DNA of 64,000 bases from Centropus unirufus (lineage: Eukaryota > Chordata > Aves > Cuculiformes > Centropidae), in contig VYZI01000104.1 of the NCBI GenBank assembly GCA_013397695.1, forward strand, positions 298,596 to 362,595, written 5' to 3'. The notes below the pieces were generated by a model. It was not told where the DNA came from. It made no database searches and saw only the letters and a list, made by a program, of their open reading frames with translations. The position numbers and the translations under genes were made by a program. Positions 1 to 13,400 of the stretch are shown piece by piece (position 1 is the first letter of the stretch; each line of letters opens with the position of its first letter).

Positions 1-3000
1 CTCTCATGTGCTCTAACTGGAAGAGGTATAGGAATACACTAGCCTGATCTCTAATATGACTGAGAAGAATACAAGACTTTAAAGAAAGAGTTTAAAATCA
101 GGTGATGCTGAATATTCTACAGATCCTTGGGAGCGGAGAGACTGCAAGGCAGAGAGAACAAGTCACTTTGCTGCTCCCAAGAGCTTCCCATGTAGAAATT
201 TTCTTTACAAAGCAACGACAATGATGTGTTTGGTCAAAGTCTTCTATGCAAGGAAAACTCACTTCTAAGACCATGAGTAAGAGTCACTTGATTCCCTTGA
301 TGATGGAGCATGTGGATAGCTTTCATTTCTCCAACTCTTTCAGATTATAAGTGATCTCAGAGGGTCCTGAAGCATCTTGTCCCTGTGCAGAAAAGGAGTA
401 GAGCATCTTTAGGATGACTTTGTCACTAAAGGAAGAGAGCAGATAACATTTCAGGAGAGAGGGAAATGGAAGGCAAACCAGTTTCTCAGACAGCTGAAAA
501 CACTGTTTGGTTCTTTTCATGACTGATTTACCAAGTATTTTCTGCAGGAACAGTAACTGTTCTGAGCAAGAAACTGCAATGATTCATATGCCCAGGTGAA
601 ACAGTAATAGTCTCCTCCCTCTGGCAGGAAGAAATAAGTTTACTCCAGCTATTTTTAAAAACAGATCCTAACCAAGCTATGTAGTAGGACTGCACATTCT
701 TCAGCTTGACAACAAATTATTTTAATATCCACTGTATCTTCTCTTTCTCAGGGCTCATTGTTGTTCTTTTTTTTCTTTAACTTTTTGAAGGCACACAAAT
801 AATCGAATAACCTTTTCTCCATGTATTTGGCTGCAGCCACATCACTGAAGGGGCTCTTTTTGACATTTCAAAGGACCTGAAGTGTGCGACAACATGGCAC
901 TGCAGTCAGGAATCTTGCTGGGGAACAGAATAAGGAGATTTATTTTATTTTTAATATTTGAAACATTTCAAAAAGCATTCAACTAGATTTCTCACTAAGA
1001 GGATGAGTGAAGGGAATCCTTTGTAACTAAGCTAGGAGGCTCAAGTCTTTTATCCATTGCTACACAGTTTTGCCCCAGGGCAGGGCTAGGAAGGCCTACA
1101 AGCCCCAGAAGCTTAACAAGAGGAGTACACTGGGTGGGTTTTTATGCCATTGCCTAAGCTCCTCCCGAGGTAGGAGCCATCAGAGTAGAGCAGGTCCACC
1201 AATAGAGATTATTTGGGAAGATTCTAACAGCAGCAGTGCTCTCATTTAGGCAAATCTAAACCTGCCTGACTGCAAATGTGCATATATGTATACACACACA
1301 CACCCCTCCTCCCAGGTACCCAGCCACATGAATGTCTGCTTCCTTAATAAACCAGAAACAAAACCATTCCACAGAAGATTAGTAGTGAATTGGCACTTGG
1401 ATTATAACCATTGTGCATCAGACTTTGCAAAGTCACTTTTTCCTGTCAGTTTTTTCAAAATCTTCTATATAACTGGTTAGCCAAAAATACATCATCTCAG
1501 GATAGACTGTGTGGAAGGAGAAAACTACTTGTTGCAGTTTGAGGTAAATTAGTTTTGTGACTAACTCAGTTGCTGGAACTAACTTAATTCTCTGAAAACT
1601 AACTGCATGTGTTTGAGGCTGTTCTTCTCTAAAGGGATGACACAGGACATGAGTATGCACAAGGAATAACACTTGGACTTAACCAAGGCCATCCTCAAGC
1701 TGACAGAAAAGGAGCCACACCTATGATGAGAGGCGGATAGGGCAGGTGACGCTAAACTGACCAACAGAGTATCCCATCCCATATACATTATACTCGGTAT
1801 AAACTAGAGAGATCACAAGGGTCTCACGCTCTTCTATGATGGCTCATGTCCAGTGAGTACCTCACTCACCAAGTTGTTCCTGATCCCAGATCCACGTGTT
1901 CCTTAAACCAGTTCCCAAGTCCAGCTCCCTCCTAGCTGCGGATCTATTCCAGCAGGGGTTAGATCTTATATGTTTGTATATATTTTATGACTCTCTAATT
2001 ATTTTCTTTGTTATTAGTATTATTATCCTTCCATTAATGCTGTAGCTTTTGTTTCCAACGCACAAGTCCTTTTCCTCTTATTTCCTTCTTCCCTTTCCCA
2101 GTGGGGTAATGTGAGGGAAGAGATTTTGGAAGTTAAATTGCACATTTTTTTAGTTGCCAAGATTTAGCTGGGTGGGACTATGCTATGACAGTACTACAGA
2201 ATGTATTGCTAACACCTTTTGCTTTGTCTTTTGAACTTTTTACACTTTTATATGGAATCCCTACCACTCTAATGCAAATGAATTGATAGGTTTAATCAAA
2301 TAGACTTCGGTACATATTCCTTGAGCTTGGTTCACATCACTGACAGATTCATCTACTTTTCCCATGCATGTTTGGTTCTGGCCAAAAGTGAGAACTTCCT
2401 TGAGTGATTCCCAAGTGCCAGTAATGTGAGGAGCTCAGGACCTCGGGCAGGATAACCAAGACATGTTCTTCCCCCAAAATAAACTTAATCTAGGATTTGG
2501 ACAAACTAGTTCACTTCAAAACCATAAATATGCAAGATCTCTATTGGTAAAACTTTGCTTGGCAGCCTTTTACAGCACTTTTGGTCTCTGTGAGATTTTC
2601 ACCATTAACACAAGGGACAGAGGTGCATGAACTAGGAGCAGCAAAAGGGGTCTGATAACTCATGCCTGTTTCTGCCTCAATCAATGTGTCAGGGTTTGCC
2701 ATTCAAAGTTGCTCTCAAATAAAAGGTGAAATAAAACAGCTTTTAAGTAATCAATCAGCTCTTTCCTGACTTGCTACAAAACTTTGGGATCCTAACACAG
2801 TAGAAATTTTAAAGGCAAATGTCTTTTGTATGAGTCCACTGCCCAGAAGCAGGAGAATATGAAGTTTGTAAACAACAACAGCGATATCAGAAAAGCCCGT
2901 TTGCTTGCTTGATCCCACTGAAATTAATGGTCTGTGGTTTAGGTATGTGTCAGCACCACAAAGCAGGATACGCTTGGGGACCAAGAAGGGTCTGCTTCAC

Positions 3001-6000
3001 ATGTTAGCGATGGAATTATGGAGTGGAAGCAGTCATTTCACAAAGTTGCAGAAGGATTTGTACTTACATGCTCAACTCTCTCTTTTTATACTCCAACAAA
3101 AAGATGAAGGAATTCCTAGCTCAGACCTGGGTCCAGGGTTGAAATTTTTCTATAAAATCTGAAAGGGATCCAGCCAAATAGTTTTAAATTGTGCCACCCA
3201 TGAGTAAACACAGCTCACAAGCACAGATTGTGCCCCTCCTAGCACTTAGGTGTACACTCACACAAGGGTGACTGGGTATGAACAAAACTGGTTTTGAAAA
3301 TAATTATTGCCCCCTAACACTCTCCCTCCTTCACTAAAGCCCCATCTCTTCTCTATCCCTACCACTTATGGGGAGATGCTTGAATAATTCAAGAAATAAG
3401 CATCCTACTGAGGAGTTATATTTTAATGTTTATGCTGTGGGTTTTTGTATAACAGGAATAATTGCTATTGCTTTGTAGTATACTTACAACAAATAGCTTT
3501 TGAGATTGCTCAAACACTTTAGCTCCACTTCAGCTCTTAATCAAACTCAGCAGCTGTTTATTGCAATTACACTATAAAGCAATAGACATTATCCCTTAAC
3601 TAACTGTCTTATTAATATAGGTAGTTACACAGACATTTAATAGTTACTGCTAAATAACTGCTTTTAATTATTTTATTAACATAAATAACCATCAATAAAT
3701 TTAAATTAAATGCATATATGAGAAAGGTAATTTAAAGTACTGCAGAAAAATTGCATCTGTTTACTAATGATTAAATTGGTGTCATTGTCTAATTCAATTA
3801 AAATGCAACTTTAATTTATTTTTAATTTTGATGGTCATGGAATACCTAAGACACAAGAACTTCCTAAATATTGAAATGTGCACTGTCTGATCTGTCTTCT
3901 GTTATTATTCTTTGCAATATTAGTTTGCTGTCAGGAGAATGAGATTTCTTTTTACCCATAAAACTTAAAATTTAATATCCCCACTTAGTTTTCTCTTCTT
4001 CCCGTTCCCAGTCAAAGCAACATATAAATCTGGTCTGTATTTTGCCTTCTAATTTATTTGAATGACTCTGCTTTCAATAGAGGACAGGAATTAATTTTTC
4101 TGTGCAATATGGGATCCTCCATGTCTTATGCCATTTGTTCTGGTAAGATCAAGCCCTTTGCCCTCAGCTAAGGGGAAGGCAGACTTTGCCTGACCTGGCC
4201 AGAAATCCTCCTATTACTCTGTACGGGGGACAGTTTACTGTTCAGGGGCCTCATTCTATAAGAAAAAATCCTCCACCACAGAACAAGTAATACTTGTACA
4301 ACAGCTTTTATCCCACAGTGCCACTAATGAACATTTACTTGAGAAGGAAGTATGTCACAGATTAGCGTATGCCACCTCTTGTTTTGCAGAATGGTCTGCC
4401 CATCATACTGGCTTATTTAGATGCTCTTTTCCCTTCAGTCTTTGAAGTTGGGGATGAAACAAAAATTTCCTATCCTTATTCTGTTTCAGATTCCTGCCCT
4501 GAAGGAAGCTTTCTGAAGAGCAAGGGGAAAAGGAGATAGACTCTCTTCACCACTTGTTTGCTGCAGACAGGACAGAAAATACTAGAAAGCACTGGGAGAA
4601 ACTTAAAGTGGTGACTTTAAGTCAGGAATAGGGTGAATACAAGGCTGGAAAACATAAAGGTGCAAAATGATGTGAAGAGACCTCATACACTTTTCTGCCA
4701 GCCATTCTGTTCTGCCATTCTGCCACTCAAAACTTTTTTATTTAGTTCTATAGATGGTGCAGAGACCTGTAAATGTGAATTGCTACCTCTCTGAAATCAA
4801 ATCACAACAAAACCCCACAAAAGTAACTGGGATATATTGAAAAAAACGTGTTGAAATCAGGAACTTGGAAAGTAAAATTTCTGTGAGGCACTTGATCTGG
4901 ATTTCTACAGCTTTTAAGCTCCAAAACTATAGAAATCAAGGCATATTTGACAGGAGAGCAATGAAGGGAAGGATTTGGTCCATGAAATCCAATGTACTGA
5001 TGGTGAATTCTGCTAAATATCAAAGTCCATCCTATCTTCTGGTTGCTAATTACAGGAGCCAACTTCCCTATAAGGAATCATTAAAGAATGGAGGTGTTTC
5101 AATCCATGTATGCACTCTTCATTGGGGTGGAGATTGCCTCAGTGACACCATTCCTACAGAGAAGTGGAACATAGGTGTAGAAAACAAAGATGAAAACAAT
5201 GTTTAATTTATTTTAACACTTCTATCCAAATGTAACAGGTAACATGAAGGGATAATTACAGGCTCTGTCAGAAAGGTGCTGCTCATGCTGGGATATAGCA
5301 GACACACTAAGCTCCTCAGGAGACATTGCAGACTACGTGGGGCAAAGCCATAGGTGATTCAATATGAAGAGATTTTGCAGAAATAGGTAGAAACTAAGAA
5401 GGGGGGAAGGCATGCTTCAATTTCAGGTGACGGAGTTTCAGGGTTTGGATAATTGAAGTTCCAACGTATATTTGCATACACCGTCAGTGACCTTTGAGCC
5501 CTACCTAGGCATCTTGACATTTATGTAGTCTGAAATCCTGAAAGTTCTGAGTTTAGACAACTAAATTGTTGCTTGCCAATTTAGTCTTGACTGAAAGACA
5601 GATGTTTTGTTTCGTAGTAACACTCCTTTCAGACTTTTCTATTCCCAAACTCAGATTACTCAGCTAAGGTATGACCAAAAATGAAATCATTTACAAGTAG
5701 GCAAAGACATTTACACACCAAGAACAAAAGAATTCTTTGGGCAAAATAAGGATTTTTAATTATTGCTTGTAATTTTTTTATTTATTTATTTTTTTGTCAT
5801 ATGGGATTCATAGCTTTAGCTCTCTTGTGAGAGCTGGAGGACCTTGAAGGTTCCTATATTTTTGGTAATGTGGTAGATCATTTGCTACTGCTATGTATTT
5901 TTGCAAGCTTGCTCTGCTAAATGAACACTGCTCTGAACAGGATCCTGAACAAAAATCCAGCTGAGAAGCTCAACCAGAAGTCTCAAAAAATTAATTCTGG

Positions 6001-6928
6001 AAGGATGCACAAGTATAAGTCTGCTACATACAGAACAGTCAGCTACCAAAAATGCAAGCAAGGATTTTCTGTTAGCTACCTTATGGCTCACATCCCAACT
6101 TTACATATAATCCAAAGTGGGTCATTATTATCAGGCATTCATTATCATCCCTAGTGAGTGACTAGGATCCTTTCCAATAATGAACAACTTCTCTTTTGGC
6201 ACAACTTTGCACAGGTGACTAACACAATCCAAGAGCTGCACATGCTGATGGTGCCATTGGGATCCCACATCTGATGGTGGCTACAGTTCTGTACTGCTAA
6301 TGAAATAAAAACTAGTCAGGGAGCTGAGAAAACACTTCAGGCAGAATATATCACCACCCATCTGACTCTAGATTTAGCCTGCCTTTGAGATGCTACTGCC
6401 TGTGAGCAGCAGATGAGTCCATTACAATGAAATGCCTCATTGCAGCAAGTGAGACCTACAGTGCTTTGATGCAACCCTGACTACAGTCATGCCCTCTGAT
6501 AATACAGGTTTTCCTGTTTCCATGTCTCTCTGTCTGGGTGCTGGTACTCATACACTTCTGGCTTCTAGCTTTCTGGAAGGGTTTAGATTTTAAGTCGATT
6601 GCCATTAAGTGTGTTGAAGGAAACAGAATGCAAATTTTATCACACTGATAATCTGACATATATCTGACACACTGAATATCTGACAATAACCTCAGCTCTG
6701 ACCTGGAGGGATTGTGTGTTCTGGCATAGGTCAAGGGTTTCATTTAATACAGAATCTTAAGCTGGATTTGAACTGTATCCACAGAAGTATAAAGTCCGTG
6801 TTTTTTTCTAGGAAGCTACATGGCTCTGTTTTCCTGATTAATACTTGTGACAACTCAGCATTGGCAAACCACAGAGATATTAATTAACTATATGCTCTAT
6901 TTTCTACCCTTAATTATGGCTAGCTCAN
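1..6928. other. Gene-poor AT-rich sequence, left flank
   Basis: No exon, RNA gene or transposon can be supported here. Open frames are short and occur equally on both strands. The longest is 113 codons at 4865-5206 (+); it overlaps an 86-codon frame on the opposite strand and resembles no family I know. The only internal structure worth naming is the very AT-rich block at about 3480-3850, listed separately as a possible conserved non-coding element. An octamer-type ATGCAAAT motif is at about 2273, but one 8-mer carries little weight. Confidence 0.6.
3480..3850. other. AT-rich block, possible conserved non-coding element
   Basis: This ~370-bp stretch is strikingly AT-rich but not simple sequence. 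It holds many ATTA and TAAT cores, as in TTTTAATTATTTTATTAAC and ATTTAAATTAAATGC. These are the generic binding cores of homeodomain proteins, and complex AT-rich composition of this sort is common in vertebrate conserved enhancers. This is inference from composition alone. An ordinary AT-rich intergenic segment would look similar, and only cross-species alignment can separate the two. Confidence 0.2.
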
Positions 6929-7162
6929 NNNNNNNNNNNNNNNNNNNNNNNNNNNNNNNNNNNNNNNNNNNNNNNNNNNNNNNNNNNNNNNNNNNNNNNN
7001 NNNNNNNNNNNNNNNNNNNNNNNNNNNNNNNNNNNNNNNNNNNNNNNNNNNNNNNNNNNNNNNNNNNNNNNNNNNNNNNNNNNNNNNNNNNNNNNNNNNN
7101 NNNNNNNNNNNNNNNNNNNNNNNNNNNNNNNNNNNNNNNNNNNNNNNNNNNNNNNNNNNNNN
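6929..7162. other. Assembly gap (234 N)
   Basis: A run of 234 undetermined bases. The right edge resumes in T-rich sequence with short CTTG repeats (CTTGCTTGCTTGCTTTCTC), so the missing sequence is plausibly a pyrimidine-rich simple repeat that failed to assemble. Open frames that seem to cross this gap are artefacts of translating N. Confidence 0.98.
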
Positions 7163-8360
7163 TTTTTCTTGCTTGCTTGCTTTCTCAGTCCCTCCCCCAA
7201 GACGCTTACAATACCAACAATATAAGAAGGATTGCTGAGTGCCAAACTGAAAAACAGTCTGGTTTTATCTGACACACTAAGGCTGGGCCTTGAACAACCT
7301 CAGCATATAGCCCACAAAGCTACTGCCGTGGGCTTGGCATCACAGAAGGACTGGGGTTTAGTGGGTTCATGATATGGTAATCCTCAAACCATTGCAAAAT
7401 GCTCTTTTATAGGTTCTCACTGTGGCACGTACTTTAACTTTTAATTTCTCAAAGGAATGAAGCTAAAGTAGGCATGAAACATTTTAAAATCTACCAGAAA
7501 AATCCAAAGTAAATCTCAGGCCATTAAAAAGGTGAGAAATTGATGAAGGCTGCATCCAGTCAAGAAGTGAAAGTTTTTTTTCTCTTACAACAAGCAAACT
7601 ACCTTGTGACTGAGTTCCTTCATTAAATGCAGTTATGGCAGGTCAGGCAGACAGACAGATCTTTATCCAGCAAGTGCTTGATGATTTATATCCTTATAAA
7701 ATGCAAGTAAACCTCCTCACATATGATTTTTTGCCTGTCTGGTGGGACAGAAGAGCTCGGTATTGAGCGAGTTAGCCAGAATGTCTTTCACTTTATGTCT
7801 CAAAGAAACTGTAAGACGCAACTTAGGACAACGGTGACATGAGTTGACAAACGTAGGGGTGAAGGAGAGGGTATTACTGTGTAAAATAGAAGAAAAGGTC
7901 ACAATATCCAGAGAAGCTCATGAAAGAAGCAAAAGAAAATAAAATTACCCGGAAGTTCACAGATAGTTGGCCCTAAGCTGTAGAAATCCACCACAAAATC
8001 CACCAGCCTGATCTGTAAGAAATAAACAAGAAACACTCATTAGTGGAACAAACAAACATAGAGAATTACAAATATGCCAAGTGGACTGATAACCCACTGG
8101 TAGTATTGCCAAAGGTGAAGAGAGCAAAGAAAAATGAGCTTTCCTATCTCCCAACTCTACGTTGCTCTAAGCAACACTTGATTGTTTACTGCCTATAAGA
8201 ATAAAATTAGATTCTGGGATTTGGAAATTCTTCTGCTATTCCTTCCATGGCACCTACTAATTGAGAGGAACATTGTCCAAAAGGGCTCCTGGGCAATGGC
8301 CATGGACTTATATCCTTTCTCATTGGTATAAACGATCTGCAGACAAGTTTATCAGGCAAA
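7163..8360. other. Unannotated stretch between gap and CA repeat
   Basis: I see no coding exon, RNA gene or identifiable repeat here. Only short chance reading frames of about 60-85 codons are present on both strands. Confidence 0.5.
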
Positions 8361-8410
8361 AAACACACATAAACACACACACAAACACACACACACACAC
8401 ACACACACAA
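8361..8410. repeat. (CA)n microsatellite
   Basis: An interrupted CA dinucleotide repeat. Early interruptions (ACACATAAACACACACACAAAC) are followed by a pure run into the next line. The apparent Thr/His-rich and Cys/Val-rich frames through it are translations of the repeat and not genes. Such loci are usually length-polymorphic. Confidence 0.95.
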
Positions 8411-9424
8411 ATAAAAGAGAAAGCCCCAACTCAAAATCATTACTCTCTGACTCTCCAAGGGGGTTTAGGTCATTCAGACAGAATGCCAGTTAAGACTGGA
8501 TCAGAACATCTCTGAGAAATAGAAAGCAAGAGATAGCAAGAGGTGATAGTGTAAAGGTTTTATCAGCATGAGTTTGGGATGACCACATTACTCATAGGTC
8601 ATTGTGCTTTCCAGTTGACTAGCAGCAGAAATACGGAAGAGAACAGTCTCTGGATTTCCAGGGAGCAGTTGCAGCCAGCTCTGCCATTTCAGTTAACCTT
8701 TTAGACCGGAATATGCATGGTGCTGCTCAGAAAAGGGCTGACTTTGTATGCAAAAGAGAACCCAATGTGAGCAACACATGGCCAAGCAAGCTGTACAGAA
8801 ACATCAAGATAATTATTATGTTGTTAGAGGGAGGAAAACTTCAAATACGGTTTTGCCTACCTTTGCATACTTCCAGTATTTTCTAATATTGAACTAGAAC
8901 AAGTATTTCAGATATCCTTTGTGTATCTCAGACAATCTCCATTGGGAAGGCACAAGGAATGCATTATCCTGATGTGAATCCATGATCATTATGGCAGAAA
9001 ACATGTGTAGTTCTTCACGTTTCATAGCAATATCCACAACACAGAGATTATGTTACATAATAAATACATTACAAATACCATTAATTAACACTGAAGCAAA
9101 ATCTTTCTGCCAGGCACTGTACCAATACTTTACCATGGACCGCTTCCATTTTTCAGAAGGTACCATGTAATCAGATCACACAGAGATCCCAACAGCTGAG
9201 TGGAAAATAATTGCCATTCCTTATATTTTTTAAATTAACAAGAGATTCTAATGAAGCTTTCATAAGATGACTCTTTCAAGTATTTGTTAGATACCGTTCA
9301 TGCTCTGAATGGATGCACACGGGATAACTGTCCTCCTCCTCTGTGCTTAATTTTCTCACCTCATTCTATGTTGCTTGCTTCCTACAGTCAGAGATCCCCT
9401 ACTTGTGTTTGAACTCTCTGAATA

Positions 9425-9630
9425 CTCTCTTCAGTTACTTGCAAGGAGCTGGAGGCCTTGGTAGCCTTCGACTGCAGCAAGTAGTTCTTTTCCTGCAGTC
9501 AGGAAATTATCTTTTGTTGGGTTTTGTTTGTTTGTTTGTTTTTTTGGATTATTTTTATTTTCGTTATTGCAAAGAACTAGGGGAATTCCTCCTTCCGATG
9601 CCTGGCTTTATGCTGAGCCCTGATGGTAGC
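9425..9630 (+). repeat. Diverged direct repeat, copy 1
   Basis: Shares ordered blocks with 10029-10208. CTCTTCAG comes first, then AAGGAGCTGGAGGC, a CTGC..CAGTAG-like block, TTTTC and CAGGAAA. A T-rich stretch follows, then CCTTCC, CTGGCTTT and finally GCCTGAT-like sequence. The order and spacing match over about 200 bp despite many substitutions and indels; this copy carries an extra TTTG/T expansion. It could be an old local duplication or two insertions of an unrecognised ancient repeat. Confidence 0.5.
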
Positions 9631-10028
9631 AATTGGAGACAAAAGCAGAAAAAAAAGCCACACCACTCACAAATAAAAGTGTTTCATTTTCAATAGGATT
9701 TTACATCAATATTTTGATAATTTCAGCAATTCCACATCCATGTTGATATTGAGATATCTAGAAAATTATGTATGCTTCAAACAATTTCACTAAATGTCAC
9801 AATGTGCTTGTGTGAATGCTTCTACATGTTTCGATGAAGAATTCAAATCTGATTAAACTCTGAAATCTGATTTTCAGTTCATCTAAATCCATAAAGACAA
9901 TCTAGCTACCGGTATGTCAGTTCATACCTGCAAAATGCCTTACCCTGAATTATCCTGGCCCCTGTCTCCTTCATTCAAGCAAAGGGAATAGGTGCCAGCA
10001 GGGGAAAGTTTCATGTCTCTGCCTCCAG

Positions 10029-10208
10029 CTCTCTTCAGCAATGGGAGTTCACATAAGGAGCTGGAGGCTGTAACTGTCTTCTGCTCCAGTAGGTTTTCTT
10101 TGTCCTTCATTCAGGAAAATGCTTGCTTTTTTTTTTAACATGATCAACAAGGAAAGTCCCCTTCCTGCTGTCTAGCTTTGAGAAAAAAGCCTGATTTGTT
10201 ATTTTAGC
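10029..10208 (+). repeat. Diverged direct repeat, copy 2
   Basis: Second member of the pair with 9425-9630, lying about 600 bp downstream in the same orientation. Shared blocks in order are CTCTTCAG, AAGGAGCTGGAGGC, a pyrimidine-rich block with CAGTAGG and TTTTCTTT, TTCAGGAAA, poly-T, CCCCTTCCTGCTG, CTAGCTTTGAG and GCCTGAT. I found no third copy in the window by eye. Divergence implies an old event. Confidence 0.5.
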
Positions 10209-10388
10209 TAAAAAATCTCAGAAAACTCATCAAAGGGCTCCCTGACTTTAGTGGGGCAGACCGAACGGAAAAGGAATGCTCTTGCTGTTTGCTAGTGTCC
10301 TTCCTTGATCAGTATTGTATTGCTGGTGGAGTTCAGGCAATGCGAGCAGCTCAGGCCATCATTTCACAGTGCTCTGCCTCTCAGCACA

Positions 10389-10445
10389 GGTCTGTCACTC
10401 TGTGCACTGTGCTTGTGTCACACTGTTTACAGAGTGTGACAGACC
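10389..10445. repeat. Long inverted repeat / hairpin
   Basis: GGTCTGTCACTCTGT at 10389-10403 pairs with ACAGAGTGTGACAGACC at 10429-10445. This gives 15 Watson-Crick pairs with a single 2-nt bulge at 10434-10435 and a 25-nt loop. The arms are complex sequence, not simple repeat. A transcript from either strand could fold into a short stem-loop. The flanks do not obviously extend the stem, so it is shorter than a typical microRNA precursor, and a chance or transposon-derived palindrome remains possible. Confidence 0.75.
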
Positions 10446-13400
10446 AGAGGATAGCAGAAGTGCAGTAGGATGGGAACCAGGCCAGGGCCAGTGGCATTGG
10501 GAAAGCATCACCAGAGATATCAGTCTCTGCAGGGCAGAGGGAAATAGAGCTGAGGGCGGTGGATTGGGATTAAAGAGAAAAAGTAACTGGCACCTCTAAT
10601 ATGTTTTGCCAGGATACAGGAAGAAGGAGAGTCGTATGAGACTGACAAGAAAGAGGTAGAACTGTTCTATGAAAGATAGGAGGAAATGAACAGAAAATAT
10701 AATAAAGGAACACTATCAGTAGCAACAACTCAAGGAGAAAAGAATGATGGATAGCGCTGCTAAAATGTGTGAGGAAGGATAAACCAAACCTTTTCAAGTC
10801 ATTGAAAAAGAAAAACAAAATGCATTTAAAAATCCTAGGCAGGCGAAAAAAAACCCAACAGAGGACAAATAGAACAGAGAGTGAGGATATCTATGAGCAT
10901 AAAAGCAGAGCTCAGTATCCCATGCTTATATCCTAATAAAGGAGGAAGTAGAAGTGAATGAAAATAAACATAAAAGACTACTTATAAACAAATGAGACAC
11001 TGACTGCTATTTTATTATTTTTTTTTAAATTGCTATTAGTGTATCTCTAGTGATAAATGCCTTAAGATGATGCCAGTTTTCTCTAAGAAGAAATGCACGA
11101 ACAGCAAATCAGTTCTGTCAGGCAGACAGTGAACTAACAAGAAATTATTTTCCCCCATGCATTTTCTCCCATGGCACTGCTTTGGCCCATGCACCTCCTC
11201 TCTTCAGCATGCACCCTTGGGGGAGTTGCATGGCAGTACAGTAGAGCTGGTGGACATTTAGAAATACGGAGGTTGAGAACAGAAATTAACTACATAGAGA
11301 GCCTAAAGCTTAATTCAAACAATAATTATCCAGGCCAATCTCTGACCAAAGCACCTCAGTTCAAAGCCTATTCTTTTGTATCACTTGGAAATCAGTTTGT
11401 GTAGGCAGGAAAAAACACTTCTACATCATTCTTGCCAAGTCCTCCAATACTGGAATTTGTCAACAGTCTCCTCTGCGTGGCAATGACATCCATAAAAAGA
11501 CTGGACGGGTAAGAGGATATTCAGAGCTGTTTGGTCAACAGCTGAGTCTGAGCTGGAGCCCTGTCACAGTGGCAACTTTGCACCATTCTTAAAGTCCACT
11601 AAACTCAAGCTAATGTTTCAAATAGTCTGCAAGGTGCCTTGGCACACAGTTCCAAAATCACTTTTCCACAGAGTGGGGAACACCTGAGCTACCCCACTGA
11701 CTGAAGGAGGAGCCACAGGAGGAAGGCTCTTAGGAGGAAGGCTGGATGGGAAGAACTGAGCAAAGACCAAAACCAGACTTCATTTTGCAGACATCACTCA
11801 GGCCTTTCCCCTATCTTCAAAGGGGTGGAGCAGATGCCTTAATCTGTGGGAGGGAAGCAATTCTGAACCTGAGGCTTAAGCCAAAGCAGTATTAATACAT
11901 AACTGCATATTTTAAATGACAGAAGGAACCATTTACCATGCTGGTCTACTTTTAAAAGGAAATATTATGGATAGTACTCACAACTGATGTAGAAAGATAA
12001 TAGGGTTAAAAGTTGTGCCCACTGACACATTTTCAACCAGAGAAACACTAGGGATGAACCTATAGACATGATGTCTACATCCAAGTTGTTGTTCTCACTT
12101 TCATTATGTGAGTGGGGTTATATGATTCAAATTAACAATTTCAAAGTCAATATTGCACAATAATTATCATGGCTCCATTCCGGAAGGAATGGATTCATAC
12201 TGATGCTGAAAGTTGATTTTGCAATGTATGTCTGTACATTCATTTGCAACAAGATAGCCACATATCCACATGTAGTCCTTTATTTATCAGTAAAATCCAG
12301 TCAGCTTCTGTGGTATTACACCGACATAAGAGAGGTGACAGTTTGTCCCCAAATCCTCAGCTCCACTAACTCCCATATCATGCTGCTACAAAGACGAGGT
12401 TGCTTCAGAGGCTGAGGAGATTGTGCCCAGACCCTGCAGTCTGTCCTCAGACTTCTACACACTTACTGTAGTGGAAGTATTACCTTAATTCATGGTAGTG
12501 TCTACACTATGAGTGCTTCTGCGCATATCTTACTTGCCAAAATAAACTGGTTTTTGTTGTGTAGCCTTTTTTTTTCCCTAGGGTAGGAATGAGGTGCAGA
12601 TTATTTTTTTTAATAGGAAAAACCCCCACATTCTCTTCTTCTGAAAGACAAATTAGAGACACAGAGCAGCTTTCCTCCCCCCTCTTCCCCCCTGTTCTGT
12701 ATATACCCCAATTCTAACTTTTCTTTTAGATTAGCTGCCAATCTGAAGACTGTGTTATCCTTAAGGCCAGGAATTCTTTGAATTTGATAATTATTTCAAG
12801 GTGCATTTCTGCTTCTGATTGGGCAGCTGTACTCTATATGGAACATAAAGAAGAAAAATTTAGTGCACCAGCGTGGGTCCAAAGAGTCTGTGATGCTGTA
12901 GTCTTTTGTTTCAAATGCAAATAGATAAACTACAGTCTTTTTCCATTACAGTTATAATGCAGAATATGAAAAACTCTTGGGATGGTTTAAGCTGCGGGGT
13001 ATTCTCCTAGAGTTCTGTCCAAGAATAATCTAGTAAAAATGTGGACAGAGAACCATCGACCTCTGCTTTCCCTGGAACATATGCATCTCTGTTCAGTCTG
13101 GTATTTCAAGAAAAACAAGGTCCTGAACCCTAATCCTCAGACACATAACAAAGCGCACTTCACAGCTGTGATGCACAGCTACTATCAGCTCTGAGGCCTG
13201 AGTGGGTCCCAAGACAATGCCTCCTTTATCACCCAGAGGACAAATATCTAGACAGCAATATTTTCTGCTTGGATGCTTCAAGCATCTCTCGCAACTCCTG
13301 TCTGAAAGAGAAAACTGAGCTGCGAGTGTTTGTTGAGTGATTATTTTAATTTACTACTTGATGTAAATCTAAATGAACTGATATCCAGCTTGAGATGGAC

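Larger units (their letters stand above)
8411..10388. other. Gene-poor stretch with a diverged direct repeat pair
   Basis: No gene can be supported. The segment contains a (TTTG)n/poly-T tract at about 9520-9546 and both members of a diverged direct repeat, listed separately at 9425-9630 and 10029-10208. The 117-codon frame at 9343-9696 (+) runs through that repeat and its T-rich tract and has no recognisable domain. Confidence 0.5.

Noticed and set aside
6847..7275. 141- and 116-codon open frames on opposite strands
   Set aside because: Most codons fall inside the N gap, so the openness is an artefact.
8207..8515. Frames rich in Thr/His or Cys/Val repeats
   Set aside because: They read through the CA microsatellite and have no domain outside it.
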